NCBI GenBank assembly: GCA_951217055.1
Contig: OX578279.1
Span: 25,198,173 to 25,262,172 of the forward strand
Origin: Gerris lacustris
Taxonomy: Eukaryota; Arthropoda; Insecta; Hemiptera; Gerridae
Direction: 5' to 3'
Length of the DNA stretch: 64,000 bases
The notes beneath the pieces are model-generated. The model did not search any database, was not told the origin of the DNA, and saw only the letters and a program-made list of their open reading frames with translations. The translations under genes and the position numbers were made by a program. Positions 36,048-48,263 of the stretch are shown here, in pieces; the stretch's first letter is position 1, and each line of letters begins with the position of its first letter.

Positions 36048-37759
36048 AGTACCTTATTTTATTTCCCCTAAAAATAAAGAAAAGGTTTTTCGTCAAAATC
36101 AATAAGAGAAGGAGGACTAAATAAGGAAAATTTTATGAACGGAAGTAAAAATTTACAACTGTTCCCCCTCCCATCAATGAATAATATTTATCGTTTGGTT
36201 TTTATTTCTATCTACTTTATTCCAAGCTCGTATAAAAAAGTTTACTCGAGGAATTTATGTCTTTCGATAAGCGAGTTGTTCAGGGTCAAAGGGTCAAAGA
36301 ACCCCTTATGTTTGTTTTAGTTTCTTCTTTTAGTTCTAGGTTCTTCGTGTTTTTAGAATAAAAAAAATTAAATCATCGTTTACATTTCAATCAGGATACA
36401 TTATGTATTTAGCATTTAAGCGTTAAGATGGGTTCATTAAAGTTAATTGTAAAATCTTATAAAAGCATTAATGTGGGTTCATAGCATAGGTTTTTTACAC
36501 GCGTTTGGGCTATGTAGATAAGAATATATTCATGAAGCCGTGGAGACGTCACCGAGAGTTTTCCCCCACTCTTCCTTTCTTCCTTGTTCCTTGGCACTTG
36601 CGCAGTGTTCCGTCCAGGTTATAAGCAAAGCTGAATATATTATTAAAATACAATCCTAATTTTCGAAAAGAATGGTTTGATAATGAGAAACAAGCGTTTA
36701 TTTAATATTTACTATGTAAATGTATGACTCCAAAAATGAAATCAAAAATATATACAAGAGGTAAAAGGACGGGAAGGTTTCATTCAGGTTAGCTTCAACG
36801 CGAGAAGTTGGTTCCAAACCAACTTCTCGCGACATGTTATGACAGCCTATAGATTGTTCTGAAGCGAGTAAAAAACGCAGGCTAAGAACCCACCTTTAAT
36901 ATTTAATATTCTTTTAATTTATTTCTTTAATCCGTCATGGGTATTATCATAATTATAGATAGATAAAAGTACAATCTTAAATGAGAAAATTTAGTTAATT
37001 TTTACCCGCAGTTATTTTTTTACCAGTTCTTTTCCTACATTACAATATTTTAATTATATTTTTTTTATTCAGATCATATTTCGTTCAATTACTCTTAATG
37101 ATGGAGCAAAAAAAGTATTTTATACTTTTTTATTAATAATACGTACATTCATTTAAGAAAGACGAGTGAATAATAAACTATGCCTGGCGCATAATTAATT
37201 TATTTTAAGTCAGGTATCATTTGTTCTTGTTCTATTCCTAGCCCGAAGTATATTTTTATGTTCCTCATATCCACACCAAAAATAAATTATTATTGGCATT
37301 CAATATTTTATTATTTTTTTTAAATTGTTAAATTTTTTATTTTGTTAGTGGTATTGATATCAGTGGAATAACTTAAACCTTCAATAAATTTTTATTACAT
37401 CACCATAATAGGTTCAATACAATACATCGACCTAACACCTAACTTACAGTAATAAACACATATCTATTGAAGCTTAGAAGCATCTTAAGTCAAAGCGTTC
37501 TCTGGTATTAATTTGTCTTTTCTATTATTCCCTAATAATCATTGAGATTATGAATGAAAATCAGATTACATGGTTATTAGATTTACTTCAATATAAAGTG
37601 TATAGTGTTCAAAATTGCACTTTCGAAAATAGATAAACAAATAAAAGTGATGATAGTTCTAAACAAAAGTATTTTAAGATTTATGATTTTAATAAAAATA
37701 TATGTCCAAAAAAAAAAATCAATTTCCTTTATCTGCATTGGTCCTTTCATTTAAACGTA
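36048..37759. other. AT-rich spacer with a GC-richer stretch at 36530-36620
   Basis: 36530-36620 has GAGACGTCACC (a CRE-like TGACGT on the minus strand) and CTTGCGCAGTG. It could be promoter-like for the minus-strand gene, but no first exon could be identified. Confidence 0.35.
36799..36831. repeat. Perfect 15-bp hairpin
   Basis: CGCGAGAAGTTGGTT and AACCAACTTCTCGCG are exactly complementary with a 3-nt loop (CCA). There is no T-run after it, so it does not look like a terminator. It sits about 750 bp beyond the 69-bp minisatellite. Confidence 0.7.
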
Positions 37760-38056
37760 ATGGATCCGGAGGAAATAATTAATGGAAAAAGGCTATGAGA
37801 GTCTAGGCTGACGAAGCTCTTAATGAGAAGTGAAGTGGGTTGCCTGAGAGACCGACTCAAGTGGAGCGAGCGAGCAGTAAGACTTTTCGAGCACCAGATT
37901 GCTCCAGAGGTCCTCAGTACCATCCAACGTTAAGAAGAAAACCACCCTCTACGTGATTCCGGAATTCCCTCCTCGTTTGTCCTTGAAAAAATGTCTAAGT
38001 TTTTCCGCATTAAGTATTTCCGAGAGTCCTATGAGTCGCAGAGAATAATTAAATAG
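37760..38056 (+). pseudogene. Decayed reading frame of unknown origin
   Basis: One frame runs from an ATG (MDPEEIINGKRL) to a final TAG over 99 codons, broken only by a TGA at codon 13 and a TAA near codon 57. The parts read ESRLTKLLMRSEVGCLRDRL, KWSERAVRLFEHQIAPEVLS and SGIPSSFVLEKMSKFFRIKY. Both composition and GC content are more gene-like than those of the AT-rich surroundings, and the charge pattern (alternating R/E/K) resembles real protein. I do not recognise the family. It could be a transposon protein relic, a retropseudogene fragment, or a chance frame in a 5' untranslated region. Confidence 0.35.
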
Positions 38057-39377
38057 TGATTTAGAAAAAAAAGCTGAGGAAATGTTATGCATTTTTAATG
38101 AGCAAGACTTTGAAAAAAATTGCAAAGACTTCCGTAGCGCATTAAAATTTGTTCGAAACCTGCCTTACTTTATTTTATAAAGCAAAATTTCTATGTACTC
38201 ATGTGGTTACTAATTCAAAAAGGAAAAAAAAAACCTGTTTCAGTGTAAAATTGCAAGACAAAAGATCTTTCTCAACAGTTTTGGTTTAAACGGTTATGTG
38301 TAATTTTTTAAATACAAAATTGTGTACTTCTGTTAGCTTCAAAAAGAGGCTTAAACCTTAAGCCTTTGATCCTGAGAGAGCTTTCTGACTTCTTCCCTTA
38401 TTGCTTACAGAATCCGACCCATTTTCTTGCTTCTGCAAATGTTAAAACTTGTTTATGGTAATAACCGTCTTAGATTCATCTACTATAAGTTGTAAGTTCG
38501 AACAAAGGCGTCTTATAATGACGAAGATGTGTTCAATAAAGGTGATACGATGGCGAAACAAGCAAGTGAAGTAATTCTTTGACTTTAAGCTGTCTTTATC
38601 TCTTATAACGCTAAAAGCGCATTTATATTTTTTGATGACATGATGCTTGATCAAAAAGTAATATTATTTAGTATAAGGAAAAGAAAGGGCGGTTATTATT
38701 GTAGAAGTAGATATTAAAATAGCACAGGACTGTTGATACAAACATGCATTTCTTTACAAGTAATATTTATTTTTACTTTTTTCTCAACAGTGGATCTAGG
38801 GGTTGATAAGAAGCAGGGGGGAGGGTCAGGCTGCCCCGGGCGTCAGGTTAGAGAGGGCACCCAATTGGGCAAAAATTGTTGTTTTAAATATTATTTATTT
38901 ATTTATGATTAGTATTCTCTTTTCTCTCACTCTTTCTCTAAAATCATAATATCAAAAAAGTAAAATATGTATTAACTTAATGGTTCTCGAAATCTGAGTC
39001 ACCGTCGCCCTTGGGAGGCGACTTCCTAGGAACAATTTAGAAAAACTATCAAAATCGAAAAAAATAATATTGAAAGTGTCACATAATGACAGATTTACCA
39101 TATAGCCTATATACTAATCATAATTAGCTGAGTTAATATTAGCTTTTATTTCTCTTTAAGAAACATTTGTTCTACTAACTAAATTTTAAAGACACACAAC
39201 AGGACAGAGTGCCAAATAGGATTAACGAACTATCCCTAAAACCCAAAAGGCCAAATGCCAAAACTAATTTGGGTTGTTCTAGAGGTGACAAATCTTATGA
39301 CGACATTAATAAATATGCTGATCCCTTATATGTTAAAGTTTGTTCAGTTTTAAAGTTTTTTGGAACATAATGACAAT
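38057..39377. other. AT-rich spacer
   Basis: No gene. The 70-codon minus-strand frame at 38442-38654 has no recognisable feature. Confidence 0.5.
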
Positions 39378-40560
39378 AAATTATTACCAATATTTTGAGC
39401 TTTGTATCTTTTATATAATTTTTTTTTATAGAATACAACAAGCTATGCTAGAACAGGTTGTCATTGGGTAAATACATTTTGAGAAATTTAATACTCAGCT
39501 TTACCTTACATCTATTAAAGAGGGATTTTGTTTGTATAAACTATAATATATAAAAGTAAAGATACCTACATAAGCACAAGGTATAATCAACATCAAAAGA
39601 ATATTTTTAATAATTTCAAGATAAAAAGAAATTTTTATATACTACGTTTTTAAATTTTCTGTTGAATCGTATGTAATGTTGATAATATAATTGTTATTGT
39701 TATATAATATATAATGTTAGTGAAAAAAAAAAATAGTTCTGAATTTATTTACTCCACATAAATGACAACCATCTAGAGAGCTGATCTTAAACCTATAAAA
39801 GGACAAATCTTTGTACAATGGATCTCCCCAACACCCAATCTAAAGCGTGCCATTGATATATTTGAAATAATATAAATAATATAATCGATAAATAATAAAA
39901 TCGATATTTCCTGTTTTGCTGTCATTCAATGTTTATCTATCACAAATTTGAGACCCGTCAAAATGAAGATTGCAAATACTATGGGATATGTCAAAACAAA
40001 TAAAATAACTTGCGGATTTTTTCCGAACTAACTTTCCGTACAGCAAAATTTGCTGAAAACCAATTAAATTCTGCTGAAAGTGCTAAAAGTATTAAAATAA
40101 TGCATTGTCATCGTGTTCTGAACTATGCTAAAAGTTTCAAATGTCTAGCTATTCAGGAAGTTAGTTAGAAATCGATTGCCAGATTTGTACCGGACAAACA
40201 AACTAGAAAGCAAGCTAATAAAAACGTAGTAAAATAATCCAAATTTATTACACCAATAATTCACAAAATAATATTTAATAATAAAATATTACCAATATTT
40301 TGAGCTTTTTATCCCTCATATTATTATTATTATTATTTTTATTTTATTTTTTTATTTTTTTATCAAATATGACAAGCTATCCTAGAACAAGTTGTCATTG
40401 GGTAAATTTGGGTAAATTCATTTTGAGAAATTTAATACTTAGCTTTTATCCTTACATCTATTAAAGAGGAATTTGGTTTGCATAAACTATAATATATAAA
40501 AGTAAAGAAACACACATACGCACAAGGTATAATCAACATTAAAAGAATATTTAAAAAAAT
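39378..40560 (+). mobile_element. Element bounded by ~230-bp direct repeats
   Basis: A block at 39380-39600 (CCAATATTTTGAGCTTTGTA, GAACAGGTTGTCATTGGGTA, ACTATAATATATAAAAGTAA, CACAAGGTATAATCAACAT) recurs at 40285-40548 in the same orientation. About 680 bp lies between. Most of that is shared with 3467-4020. No LTR ends (TG...CA) or open frame are evident, so it may be a tandemly duplicated DNA element and not a retrotransposon. Confidence 0.65.
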
Positions 40561-42765
40561 AATCCAAATTTATTACACCGATAATTCACATTTTTATAAA
40601 ATTAAAAGAAGAACGTTGAAAGGAATAAGTAAAAAATTACGAATGTTAAAAGAGCGTATTATTTTATTTTATTATCATCCTCCTTGCAGTAGTAGTCGCT
40701 TCCTCTAGTAATATAGTGTGTATTATGTCTACATTATCTTTCTTTTTTTTATTTATTTTGGATCTTTATAATGAAAATATCATTTAACTAAAACATTAAT
40801 AAAATATGTAAAGTTAAAAAAGAAGAAATGGTTTCTTTCTTTTCCTATGGTCTTAAATTATCATATTTAAGTTAAACGTTTTTTCTAAGCGCATTAGTAA
40901 CTTTATAATATGGCGAAAAGCCGTCTATTATAAAATATTTCCTCGGACATTATAATCGGGTTGTTTTAAAGGGAAACGTATCCTATAATTCTTTTGATTT
41001 AGTTTTTAATTTCTAAATAGTATGTAATTTAGTATTTCTCCTAATGTCTGCAACAAATCATGTTGTTATTTAACCTATTAAAATGCAAGTATACTATTTT
41101 AAATAAATCTCATTTATATGCATGTCCAATATTAATCAAAAGAAATAAGAGAAAAATATGATATTTATGTGTGTTTTTGTCATCGAATTACTTAATATTT
41201 TTGTACTCCTAATAAACTCTCTAAGCATAGTAAACTGTTTATGAAGTTATATATGAGGGCAGTGTTGGATCTAATCTGATCCAAATTTCTTTGGGCTAAG
41301 GAAAATAACTCTTAGGAATATTGAAGTGTAAAATATTCATTTGTCTTAATAGTTAATTCCCTTGTTCCAATAAGAGACATAAGAGGATATTTCATGTACT
41401 TAAAAATTCGCTCTGCGTAAACTACCGACATAAAATGAAATATAATCGGTAATTTGTTCAAGTAATTGATAAAAGTAGATGGAAGATAATTTTTATTCTT
41501 ATCGCCACACCGGCACTGCCTCGGCTTGATTACAAACGACTGAATTCAAAGGCGGCGGCTCGCCTTCTACGAATTGTTAATATGCCTTCATACTAGGTAG
41601 GCCGAGAGGGCTGAGAGTTGATGGCGACCTCCTGTACTTTCCGAACTCCCTGTCACACGTATAAATCTTTTCGACTTTCTTCGGCCCTACGAAGCGCGGT
41701 AGGGGAAGGGCACTACAGCTGGAGACTGGATTACAGACCTCCTATACATTTCTAACTCCCTGTAATACTTTTCTGAGTTTTTAAGCTAAAAGTAACGTAA
41801 CGTTTTTGACTTATGTTCCATAGCCTAAACATGAAAATGTCAAAAATTAAGTATCGTAAAACCAAAATATCCGGCGTTCTTAGAACGTCAAAAGAATCAT
41901 TATAAAAACTATAACAATCAAAAACAGATTTACCCTCTATTAATATTTAATGTTCATTGAATAATCATGATAGAATGAACCAAATTTCGAGTGCCTCAAT
42001 AATTTATCTAATTTACTCTTTGTTCTTTTTAAATGTAGTTATCATTACTATTAAATGTAGTATAACGGAACAAATAGTTTCTAAGAATATAACTAAATGT
42101 TTTTTAATAACTAGTTATGTTTATAGAAGAGCTATTAAAATTTCACAACTAAGCTTGTTGATTGTTTCACTTCACGCCTGAAATTATTTATGACTAAAGC
42201 TATCAGGATTTATGTTGTTAAAATCGTATTAATATAAACCTTAATGGTTTTCTATTTCGATGTTACTCTATTTTTTTATTTGGATATAACATGCCAAAAT
42301 TCTTCAAGCTCCGTGTAACCTTTCAGCAGTTCCATTTGAGATCAGAGAACCTTTTATTTTTCATAAATTCTTTTATGCCTTTTAGTCTAAATCTTTGAGA
42401 TTACATTTTTTTGTGCCGTTTAGTATAAAAGAATATTTTTGTATTCTATTTAGTTCTCTGGTTCCTTTAGTAAAAGAGTTCTACAATCTATTTAGTTGAT
42501 GTCACGACGTGTTTTTGATAATATGATATTTAAAGATCAACGTTTAGATTATAAATCTTAGGAGAAGAAATCAGAAACTATAAAACATCCACATATTGAC
42601 AAAGTTCTCACAAATTAAAGGTACCTATTTGTAAATAATAAGGGGTTTAGAAACATTAACTTTTATATTCTGTCTATTAGTAAGGAATTAAAGGAATTCA
42701 TTACAGACATTTGTTGTTTCGACTTAGCTGGATCTATGTTGTTACTGCTACTTTATAATAATTAC
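40561..42765. other. AT-rich spacer with a GC-richer segment at 41500-41780
   Basis: Within 41620-41780 two related segments share GACCTCCTGTACTTTCC / GACCTCCTATACATTTC and AACTCCCTGT. This suggests a decayed repeat. No coding segment. Confidence 0.45.
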
Positions 42766-43215
42766 TTGCTGGGTGCCCATGCTTCGCCACGGAGTGTTAT
42801 TTTAATTTGATAAGTTTATAAACTACCATCAAGAAACATTTAACATTTTTAAATATGCAAGAATATCTAGATTCTATTCCTCCTAATTATTTCTATACCC
42901 CCTCATCTTAGATAAGATAATTTGCAAATATTCCAAATTTACCCCCCTCCTAAATGAAAATATGACAAAACTGTGCATAACAACAATTACTATACACTTA
43001 AAGAGCTTTTCAACGATAAGCATCATGAAGGGTATTCATTACTTTGACCCCGTATTAATTACTTGTACCCCGTACCCCTGTATACCAAAATTTAAATTTC
43101 GAAAATTCATGTAGACAGTGGTTTTTCCCCTTGCTTTGAAGGTCAAGTGTACAAATTTTCATAGAGATCAGACTAAAACTGTAGATTTGTATAAAAATCA
43201 TACACACATACGTTG
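42766..43215 (+). mobile_element. Decayed non-autonomous repeat
   Basis: It begins near GCTGGGTGCCCATGCTTCGC, a sequence type common at the ends of invertebrate repeats. It runs through C-rich blocks (CCCCCTC, GACCCCGTATT, TACCCCGTACCCCTG) and ends with CAAATTTTCATAGAGATCAG and CATACACACATA. No coding capacity or clear inverted end was found. Confidence 0.4.
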
Positions 43216-43384
43216 ACTTTGATATATACGAGTATACCTAGATAATAATAATAATATTTAAATCTACCATAAAAAATTACTTCTAAGAATTAATTACAAA
43301 ACATACATTATTTACATAAGATTATCATAACATAATTTGTAGACATAAATTAAAAATGAGGGCTCTCAATAGGGGTGCGTTTTC

Positions 43385-43750
43385 TTAGTACCCACTTAGA
43401 AAAGGATTTCACTTAGGAAGTGATTTCTGCCAAAAGTATCACTTCAGACTGGTGTATTAGCAAACTTGACTTCTATTCACTACCTTTGGACTACCAACCA
43501 CTCTAGTTTCTGTCAACAGACGACAATTTATCGATGCTTTTAATATAAATACACGATACAACAACGTGTTTTTATTATTAATCGACGATGCTTTTTTTAA
43601 GTACCCACTTAGAAAAGGATTTCATGAAGGAAGTGATTTCTACCAAAGGTACCACTTCAGACAGGTGCATTAGAAAACTTAGAGTTCTATTCACTATCTT
43701 TGGACTACCAACCACTCTAGTTTCTGTCAAAAGACGACAATTTATGTCAT
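43385..43750 (+). repeat. Direct repeat of ~150 bp, spaced 213 bp
   Basis: Units at about 43387-43535 and 43600-43748 share GTACCCACTTAGAAAAGGAT, GGAAGTGATTTCT, CACTTCAGAC and ACTACCAACCACTCTAGTTT. Both end at GACGACAATTTAT. Substitutions are scattered. Between them is AT-rich sequence. It may be a tandem duplication or a pair of terminal repeats of a small element. Confidence 0.8.
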
Positions 43751-44639
43751 AATTATTTCAATATTTTCTTAAAAATTATGAATTCTAACACAAAACTACG
43801 GCAACCTACCATACAGCTACCAATAAGTGCAAGCTGAGAGATTTGGCCAAACCAAAAATAAAGTAATCATTTAAAAGCTCTGGTGGAGGAAGGGGGGAAT
43901 AAATTTGATTGAGACAAAAACTATTAATGCTCATCAGAACGGCTCCTAGCTCTAGCCGAAATAATGCTTACAGCTTAATGTGTAATAGAAATGTCAAAAC
44001 CAAATTGCTACTATTAACACTCTCAAGCAGCAAAAAGGGTTCAAGAGTAATTTAAAGAGGAGAAAAGAGTACAGGTGAGGGATTACTGGAGTCCAAATGT
44101 TCGATGTAGTTTTAGAAATGTTATTAAAAGAAATTAGGTCAGCTACACTTTGAGGTAATATTGTTTGATGGAGAAGTTTACAGAAAACAATATAAACCAG
44201 GTGTAGGGAAGAAAGATCATATGTATTTGTTTTCAATTATTTATATTTAAATTAACAACTTTCAATTGTATGTTTTAGTTAATAATTTCGTGATTACGTA
44301 TTAAATTCACCTAAAGCGTGATAATTGTAAATAATTAGGTTGCGCGCATGCGCGAGAAGATACAATTTCGATATTAATATTAATTTGTTTATTATCTTTA
44401 GTATACCAACCAAATTTCATTAAAATCGGACAAGTAGTTTTAATAATATGGGTGCTTGCAAAAAATATGGCGAAAAAAAAAAAAAAATCAAACACTATTC
44501 CTATTACATTATTAGTTTTAATAAATTAAAAATCTACAACACATGGTTGCCCTTTTGACAACATTTATGTGTTGTCTGAGTTAAATAAAATGTGAAAAAG
44601 AAGTTATGAAATAGTAGGGCTATTGTTTTTGTTTAGACT

Positions 44640-45056
44640 TAAGTGGTAACACTGCATTGCAGGGGGTTATGGGTAATGTGCGACTCGGTACGCAGTTTAT
44701 AACGGCCATTTTAAATCGTTGTTTACATTTATTTCTTCAACGTTCGGCTGGCAAAAAAGTTATATGTTTGTTATGATTCTTGTTATTTTTACTTGTATTT
44801 CATTGCTGAATTAGTGTTATAACGAATTCTAATTAATTCGGTGTATTTTCTACGATTTAAAAGGAAAAGTATTCCGCGAGTGTGGCCTTATTTCGAGTGA
44901 GTGTTTTCTCGTAATTTATAAGATTAATCAAAGATTATTTTTTTACTGTTACGGTTATATTTTCATCGCAATTTGGCCTAAATATTGTTTAAATATGTTT
45001 TATTATAGTTTTGAACAAACTTTTTAGCCATTTTCAACGGAAAACAATAGCATGAG
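44640..45056 (+). other. Possible first exon ending in ATG-AG and a splice donor
   Basis: This is a moderately GC-richer, CpG-containing stretch (TGCGACTCGGTACGC, AACGTTCGGC, ATTCCGCGAGTG). It ends AACAATAGCATGAG followed by GTGAGT at 45057. A start codon split by a good donor after five coding bases is a common layout for metazoan first exons. No TATA box, no second exon and no homology can be shown, and another GTGAGT lies at about 44899. The assignment is speculative. Confidence 0.2.
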
Positions 45057-45229
45057 GTGAGTTTTTTTCTAATTATTTCCTTTTGTTTATATATATATAT
45101 ACATTATAATGATTAGTTTTTTAATTTTATAATATTATAGTATTGAGTATAATGTTCTGGTTAGGAGTTTGTGAGGTGATAGATAATGAATAGAATCCGA
45201 GCCGTTGTTTGTAAACAATGAGAGATAGT

Positions 45230-45435
45230 GGGGACTAGCCCACATCGATATCGCGCCTAATTAGTGTTACTACGGACGCCTTGAGCTAGACGAGAACGAG
45301 ACGTGTCAGCTGAGAGTCCTCTCAACCTCACCGCTTCGTAACCTCCGCCCGCCGCTATCCGCGCACACATCCGCTATCCGCACATACATCCGCCATCCGC
45401 ATCCCGAATATAAGTTTTGTCACCGACTACAGGTC
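45230..45435. other. CpG-rich stretch with a short CCGC-TATCCG-CACA repeat
   Basis: The stretch has many CpG (ATCGATATCGCGCC, GACGAGAACGAGACGTG). It then has three imperfect copies of a 16-19-bp unit (CCGCTATCCGCGCACACATC, CCGCTATCCGCACATACATC, CCGCCATCCGCATCC). After it, CCGACTACAGGTCGTAGTCGG forms a hairpin. It may be a promoter-proximal region linked to the preceding possible exon, or the end of a mobile element. No frame is open across it. Confidence 0.5.
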
Positions 45436-47136
45436 GTAGTCGGTACGTTTTTCTTTACACATTTTCTATTTCATTATTTTATTACTTCTATGTTTCTCCG
45501 CCCTATCCGTCCGCCATATGATTTAAACTATAGTCCACTTAATACCAACTTTTCTTACTGCCGCTGGTGGTCGTCTTTCTCCCTATTATTTGGAGAAATT
45601 ATCACCATGTTCCTATAGGATAAATTATAATCTGAAGGAAAGTCATTACCAGTGGATATCAGTAGTTGTTGGTAGATGAAGTTAATCTTTTACGGTAGAT
45701 TAACCCTTCTAAATAATATTTTTAGAGCTGATCAATTTCATAACTTTTTTCAGATTGCTTTTAAACCTCTGTTGTGCTAAAATTTAACTCGAGTAGGCTT
45801 CTTATCACATTAGTTAATTTTCTATTATACACACTAACAATTAAGTTTTCAAACCACTAATAGGTAGAATTTAACACGATTAGGTTTCTTATTACATTAG
45901 TTGATCTGCTATTATACACACTATCATATAAGTTCTTTTTTTTCATCTATTCGAGACTATATATTAGGTATTTTAGGTTTTTTCTTGAGAATAAAACTTG
46001 ATTTTAATTAAATTCCACCAACTATCATTTTTTTCTCACTATAAGTTCAATCTATATAATTTCTGTAGAAACAGCTAATATAGTCAAACTTCTAGCCTTG
46101 ACGAAACTTGTAACGAAGTCATTTTAACATTTATTTAAAACTTTAGATAATGCCAACTATATGCATTTAAAAATCTTCAATAATAATTAGACGTAACCAC
46201 GAAAACCCAATAAAACTAACCAATGGAAAACATTGTACCAAGTAATTATGTATTTGTATATACAAGACATTTTATTACGAGTTGTGTCGGAAAGATTTTT
46301 TATACTTATACTTGTAATCTTTTGTATGATTTAATTTTGAGCCTTCAATTTGATTTATTTTTAAGAAGGGAAATGAAGGACGTTATTAAAAAAACAAAAA
46401 ATTCCAAGATTTTATTTTTATTTTAAATCAAAGTAGAAACTTCTGAAAATATATAACTTAATAATGAAAAGAATATAATATTTTAATTATGCGCCGTAAA
46501 TCACAACATTTTTTACCACCATCTCGCTTGCTTAATCTTTCGTTTTAATACGGTATCTTTTGTTTTAATTCTATATTTTAGCTATGATTTTTTAAAAACA
46601 TTATACCAATAACTGTTTATAAGTTTATTTACGTGTCTATTTACTCGCATGTCTATAAATTGGGTTGTCTATGTCCTATGTCTATATAGCAAAAATTTAA
46701 ATTTTTATACTAATCTTGATGAAACTTTGCGAACTTGATCTTAAAACAAGCGGCGGTCACCTTTTTCATGAGATTCCGAAACCCTCATCATTTTATAGCA
46801 CTTAAGAGCCATATTATAAAAAAGGGAAAATTTGAAACCCGCATAAAAATCGTGTATTGTGGGTCTAGTTTCTACTTGAAAATAGTGGTTTATAGGTGCC
46901 TATATAATAGGATTATGTATATTAATTAGGTACCACAGAGATTTATTTAGTTAGCTATGTTATTTTTTTTTTTTTTTAATATAAATATTTATTTCTTTGT
47001 TGGTATACTTTTATTAGGTTAATTAATGTATTATTAATGTGGGCTTATATGTCGGCTATTTTCGACAAACCGATCCAAACTTTTTTAATATCAGATAAGA
47101 AATTTTAAAGCATAAAATAATGCACGGCCAATTATT
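45436..47136. other. AT-rich spacer
   Basis: 45780-45920 has two related segments (AATTTAACTCGAGTAGGCTT / AATTTAACACGATTAGGTTT) spaced 85 bp. No gene. Confidence 0.5.
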
Positions 47137-47262
47137 TTCCCTGATGTCTGAAACGGATTTCTGTCTTAAGATTTTTTAATTCGGAGACATAAAAGAAAAT
47201 TCGTTCTTAAGAAGGAGCAGAATGCTTCCGTTACCTTTGGTAAGCTCGGAAGCAAGCGCAAT
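47137..47262 (+). mobile_element. Hairpin-tailed repeat family, copy 3 (3' part)
   Basis: GGCCAATTATTTTCCC is followed closely by GAAACGGATTTCTGTCTTAA, TTCTTAAGAA and the 30-nt stem-loop at 47224-47253 (GCTTCCG-TTACC-TTT-GGTAA-GCT-CGGAAGC). The central third of the family is missing. The stem-loop is perfect here. Confidence 0.65.
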
Positions 47263-47629
47263 AAGGTATATCTAGATACAGTAACTTAACAAATTAGAAT
47301 TTAAAATCAAAAGCTTTAAATCTCATTAAGACCAAATATGGAGAAGAATAATGTTTTCACGGTTTCTTAAAAAATAATATTTATTAATTACTTTATTGTA
47401 TCTCAGTAATTTAATATAGGTATTTTCTTGTTTAAAATATTCTATTTTTTTAGACTTCACTCGATCAAAATATGTGTATAAAGGTAGTGACGGATATTTG
47501 GTATAGATTTGATTAAGGTCTCCACAGTTGGCTGGTGGTAAACCAATTTGTGTCAAGACGAGGAATGTACATGGTAAAGAATGGGAGGCATTAATAATAC
47601 GGTAGGATTTTGGGGGGTTAGATGTGATA

Positions 47630-47821
47630 TGTAGCGGGCACGAGACCCTGGTGCTCCGCGCCAGAGCCTTTAGACCTTCCCGGCCTATAAGCTTTTATAC
47701 TGTATAGTATACAGCTCGGAGAGAGAAAAACTGTAAAAATAAAGCTGTCATCTGACTTGGCCAACTAGGCCTACTGTTAAATACCCAGACACAGTTTCCT
47801 ATTGACCATATGTTATTCACA
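47630..47821 (+). mobile_element. Possible solo LTR
   Basis: The segment starts TGTAGCGGGCACGAGACC and ends TTATTCACA. It contains TATAAG near 47686, an AATAAA signal at about 47738 and a GC-richer 5' part. The flanking TGATA and TGATT agree at 4 of 5 positions, compatible with a worn 5-bp duplication. No primer-binding site or coding region is linked to it. An alternative is a GC-rich non-LTR fragment. Confidence 0.3.
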
Positions 47822-48263
47822 TGATTCCTCTTTTCAAACTTTTTTTCACTTCTGTTTCTCTCACAAACACTCAGTCCTCTCGTTAGTCATTTTCATTTTT
47901 TAATTACTTGTTAGATGTGTATAGTGTGTTTGTTTTAGTCGTGATTAATCGCTGCATAAGAATAATACAATTTAAAGATGTACTCAAGGTCTTTAATTGT
48001 TAAATTACATTTGATGATATAACTTTCGACTTTTAACTTTCTTTAACCTTAAAATCTTTAGAGCAGATTGAAAGAGATTTTAGTTGGCAAAGTATCATTA
48101 AATAAAAATTATTTTATTTAAGGCTGGACGGGAACGGTGGTCGACACACGCGTTATAAACTCACGCCTTTATATTAACCTAGAGGCTTGAACATTTATAT
48201 GCATATAGTTTTAGAAATGCCAGAGGGTTTATTTAGTTGAATAAACACGATAATTTATTTTAC

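Noticed and set aside
36530..36620. Promoter of the RRM gene (CRE-like TGACGT on the minus strand)
   Set aside because: No first exon or start site could be located, and the RRM exon needs at least one further upstream coding exon that is not seen between here and 35491.
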